Assembly (NCBI GenBank): GCA_947477655.1
Contig: CANJTS010000001.1
Coordinates: 1-64,000, forward strand
Source of the DNA: CAILUG01 sp903844415
GTDB lineage: Bacteria; Pseudomonadota; Gammaproteobacteria; Pseudomonadales; Pseudohongiellaceae
Direction: 5' to 3'
Length of the DNA stretch: 64,000 nt
The stretch's first letter is position 1. The number at the start of each line of letters is the position of its first letter. A program made the translations under genes and the position numbers. The notes beneath the pieces are model-generated. The model had not been told where the DNA came from. It made no database searches and worked only from the letters and a program-made list of their open reading frames with translations. Positions 62,242 through 64,000 of this stretch are shown here, in pieces.

Positions 62242-62814
62242 ATGTTTCGTATAGGTCTTATTTTTTCGCTAATTTTTTTAATGCAGGGATGTTCAACTAT
62301 TGTCAGTGCAACGACTGGTAATAAAGGCGTGCAAGAAGACAGGGGGCGCCGCACCGTGGGTGCTATGCTGGACGATGGAAGCTTCGAAACTGCCATCAAA
62401 GTTAATATAGATGCTGCCGATGATGCGCTTAAAAGTTCACACATCAATGTTGTAAGTTTCAACGCAGTAGTGTTGCTTGTTGGTCAGGTTCCTTCGCAGG
62501 ATTTAAAGAATCTGGCCACCCGTGTAGCCACATCAACCAACACCCGCGTAAAGACAGTTCATAATGAACTCGAGGTGGCAGGTGCCACCACTTTCCTATC
62601 CAGAAGTAACGACGCATGGCTCAGCAGCAAATTAAAAACTTTGATGCTGGCAGACCCAACAGTTAGCGGTATGCGCACCAAAGTGGTCACGGAAAATGGT
62701 GTGGTTTATTTGATGGGCCTACTTACTCAGGAAGAAGCTAATCAGGCAGTCGAATTAGTGAGTAATTCCGGTGGCGTGACCAAGGTAGTGCGCGCTTTTG
62801 AATACACTGATTAG
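62242..62814 (+). CDS. dolP: Outer-membrane BON-domain lipoprotein DolP (YraP)
   Basis: A 190-residue lipoprotein. The signal peptide ends in the lipobox LMQGC (Cys17). Two BON domains follow (about 45-110 and 120-188), with VVLLVGQVPSQDLKNLA and GVVYLMGLLTQEEA as the repeated cores. DolP localises to the division site and supports outer-membrane integrity and BAM function. It is 15 bases after diaA with GGAGG just before the start. Confidence 0.95.
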   Translation: MFRIGLIFSLIFLMQGCSTIVSATTGNKGVQEDRGRRTVGAMLDDGSFETAIKVNIDAADDALKSSHINVVSFNAVVLLVGQVPSQDLKNLATRVATSTNTRVKTVHNELEVAGATTFLSRSNDAWLSSKLKTLMLADPTVSGMRTKVVTENGVVYLMGLLTQEEANQAVELVSNSGGVTKVVRAFEYTD

Positions 62815-62931
62815 ACTAATGCGTATGTTTTTAGCAGATTGGTGCCGGCTGTCTAACTTGTTGTAGAAATCGATAACCTATTTATTTTGAAGCAAGAAAG
62901 CCGCTCTAAGTTATGGATACCAGCATGTTTA

Positions 62932-63372
62932 CTATTTCACAACTCTAAGTGATGGACGCGATTTTGGCTTACCTTTCCCCTGGCCTGAAGATTGACCTGA
63001 GCTAATCTCAACTGGTTTGAAGTCTCTCTCAACGGGCGTTGGGGGGTCTGGATTGGAATCATCAACTTCGAAAATCATGCCCTGTCCATTTTCCCTCGCA
63101 TAAATGCCTAAGATCGCAGCTGTTGGAACATAAACCCTAGTAGGAATACCCCCAAAACGACCTCTGAACTCAATCCCTTCTTTGGCCATGACTAAGCCCT
63201 GTACAGCCATAGGAGAGATGTTAAGCACTATCTGACCATCTTTGACAAAATTCTGCGGCACTTCAACACCACTGGCAAAAGCGTTAACTAGGATATACGG
63301 GGTGCAATTATTTTCCAATATCCACTCATTTAAGGCACGCACCAGATAGGAACGATGAGAAGTCATGGACAT
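62932..63372 (-). CDS. sspB: ClpXP specificity-enhancing factor SspB
   Basis: This 146-residue adaptor delivers ssrA-tagged proteins to ClpXP. The dimeric substrate-binding domain (about 1-110, with YLVRALNEWILEN, HIxVxA-like ILVNAFASGVEVP and the FGGIPTRVYVP block) is followed by a flexible linker and the C-terminal ClpX-docking peptide RPSLRVVK. It follows sspA by 22 bases. Confidence 0.97.
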   Translation of the reverse strand: MSMTSHRSYLVRALNEWILENNCTPYILVNAFASGVEVPQNFVKDGQIVLNISPMAVQGLVMAKEGIEFRGRFGGIPTRVYVPTAAILGIYARENGQGMIFEVDDSNPDPPTPVERDFKPVEISSGQSSGQGKGKPKSRPSLRVVK

Positions 63373-63394
63373 GCATTGATCCCCGGCACAGACA

Positions 63395-64000
63395 TCAGGT
63401 GCGCATCTCTTTTTCCTGCTCTGACAAACTAAGTTGCACAGATTCCCGTGCGAACAAACGTTGACGGTATTCTAGTAATGGTTTGGTTGCTTTAGTTTCC
63501 GGCAATCGAATACCTATTTCCGGTAAGCGCCAAAGGATAGGCAGAACACAGCAATCTACGATGGTAAATTCATCGCTCATGAAAAAGGGCTTTTCAGCAA
63601 AAATAGGGGATATTGAAATAATACTCTCTCTCAACTCTTTCCTCGTTTTGTCCAGTTCCGCAGCAGTCCCATCTTCAGACTGTAATTTTTCTACCATCCC
63701 ACTCCAATCACGATCTATGCGGTACATCCACAAGCGACTCTGTGCCCGCGCAACTGGATAGACAGGAAATAAAGGTGGGTGCGGAAAACGCTCGTCAAGA
63801 TATTCCATCATAATGTTCGGCGCATACAACACCAGATCACGATCCACCAAAGTAGGCAGGCTGTTATACGGATTAAGTGCAGCCAGATCTTCAGGTTTAT
63901 CGTAAATATCCACGTCTGTCACTTCGACAGTAACACCCTTTTCAGCCAACACAATACGAACACGATGACTGAACTGACTGTAACCATCTGAATAAAACAA
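63395..64000 (-). CDS. sspA: Stringent starvation protein A (SspA), 5' end beyond window
   Basis: A glutathione-S-transferase-fold protein without GST activity that binds RNA polymerase and affects stationary-phase and acid-stress transcription. The visible 201 residues cover nearly the whole protein, including SHRVRIVLAEKGV, LPTLVDRDLVLY, IMMEYLDERFPHPPL and the C-terminal SLSEQEKEMRT. The first visible codon is TTG (read as Leu), and E. coli SspA has about ten more N-terminal residues, so the true start is expected outside the window. Confidence 0.95.
   Translation of the reverse strand: MFYSDGYSQFSHRVRIVLAEKGVTVEVTDVDIYDKPEDLAALNPYNSLPTLVDRDLVLYAPNIMMEYLDERFPHPPLFPVYPVARAQSRLWMYRIDRDWSGMVEKLQSEDGTAAELDKTRKELRESIISISPIFAEKPFFMSDEFTIVDCCVLPILWRLPEIGIRLPETKATKPLLEYRQRLFARESVQLSLSEQEKEMRT

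Overview
The window is chromosomal DNA of a gammaproteobacterium. Its gene order follows the Pseudomonadales pattern in several blocks: nadC next to pilB-pilC-pilD-coaE-yacG; mutT-argJ-secA-M23 peptidase-lpxC-ftsZ and the rest of the dcw cluster up to mraZ; and rnpB-rsmI-lpoA-yraN-diaA-dolP-sspB-sspA. Base composition is moderate and genes are tightly packed. I see no prophage, insertion sequence, CRISPR array or plasmid gene. The species cannot be named from the sequence alone; a free-living, aerobic heterotroph, possibly aquatic, is an inference.

Region 1 (1-16 kb) is the accessory part. It opens with nine perfect copies of a 14-bp tandem repeat at the window edge. Next comes a minus-strand catabolic set: class I fumarase, a periplasmic PQQ dehydrogenase with an N-terminal haem c domain, two RraA/CHA-aldolase paralogues, a LigJ-like 4-oxalomesaconate hydratase and a LigB-type extradiol dioxygenase. 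Together these resemble the lower meta-cleavage route for a trihydroxylated aromatic such as gallate, which ends in pyruvate and oxaloacetate. Plus-strand tesA-ybbA-ybbP, a CysB-like LysR regulator divergent from a TauE/SafE exporter, a stand-alone RlmK-like methyltransferase and a second PQQ-type (sorbosone-like) dehydrogenase follow.

Region 2 (16-28.4 kb) holds tRNA-Leu(UAG), a membrane-anchored coiled-coil protein of unknown function, groES-groEL with a heat-shock (sigma-32 type) promoter, fxsA, yajQ, and aceE-aceF. A perfect FadR/PdhR-type palindrome lies upstream of aceE. Then come ampD divergent from nadC, a secreted DUF1080 protein, and about 860 bases with no convincing gene.

Region 3 (28.4-33 kb) is the type IV pilus assembly set pilB-pilC-pilD with coaE and yacG. 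The pilin gene pilA, which sits beside pilB in related genomes, is not present.

Region 4 (33-57 kb, minus strand) runs from mraZ through all the peptidoglycan precursor and division genes to lpxC, an M23 peptidase, secA, argJ and mutT. Many genes overlap by 1-11 bases, so translational coupling is likely. An MraZ box precedes mraZ. The rsmH frame contains its conserved N-terminus but no ATG, GTG or TTG to start it, which is the clearest anomaly in the core region. FtsI carries SSQ where the family has SxN.

Region 5 (57-64 kb) holds RNase P RNA, rsmI, a thioredoxin-fold protein, the envelope genes lpoA-yraN-diaA-dolP, and sspB-sspA, with sspA running off the right edge.

I did not find a clearly new defence or mobile system. 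The best leads are the catabolic cluster, the rsmH start, the pilA-less pil locus, and the predicted operators.
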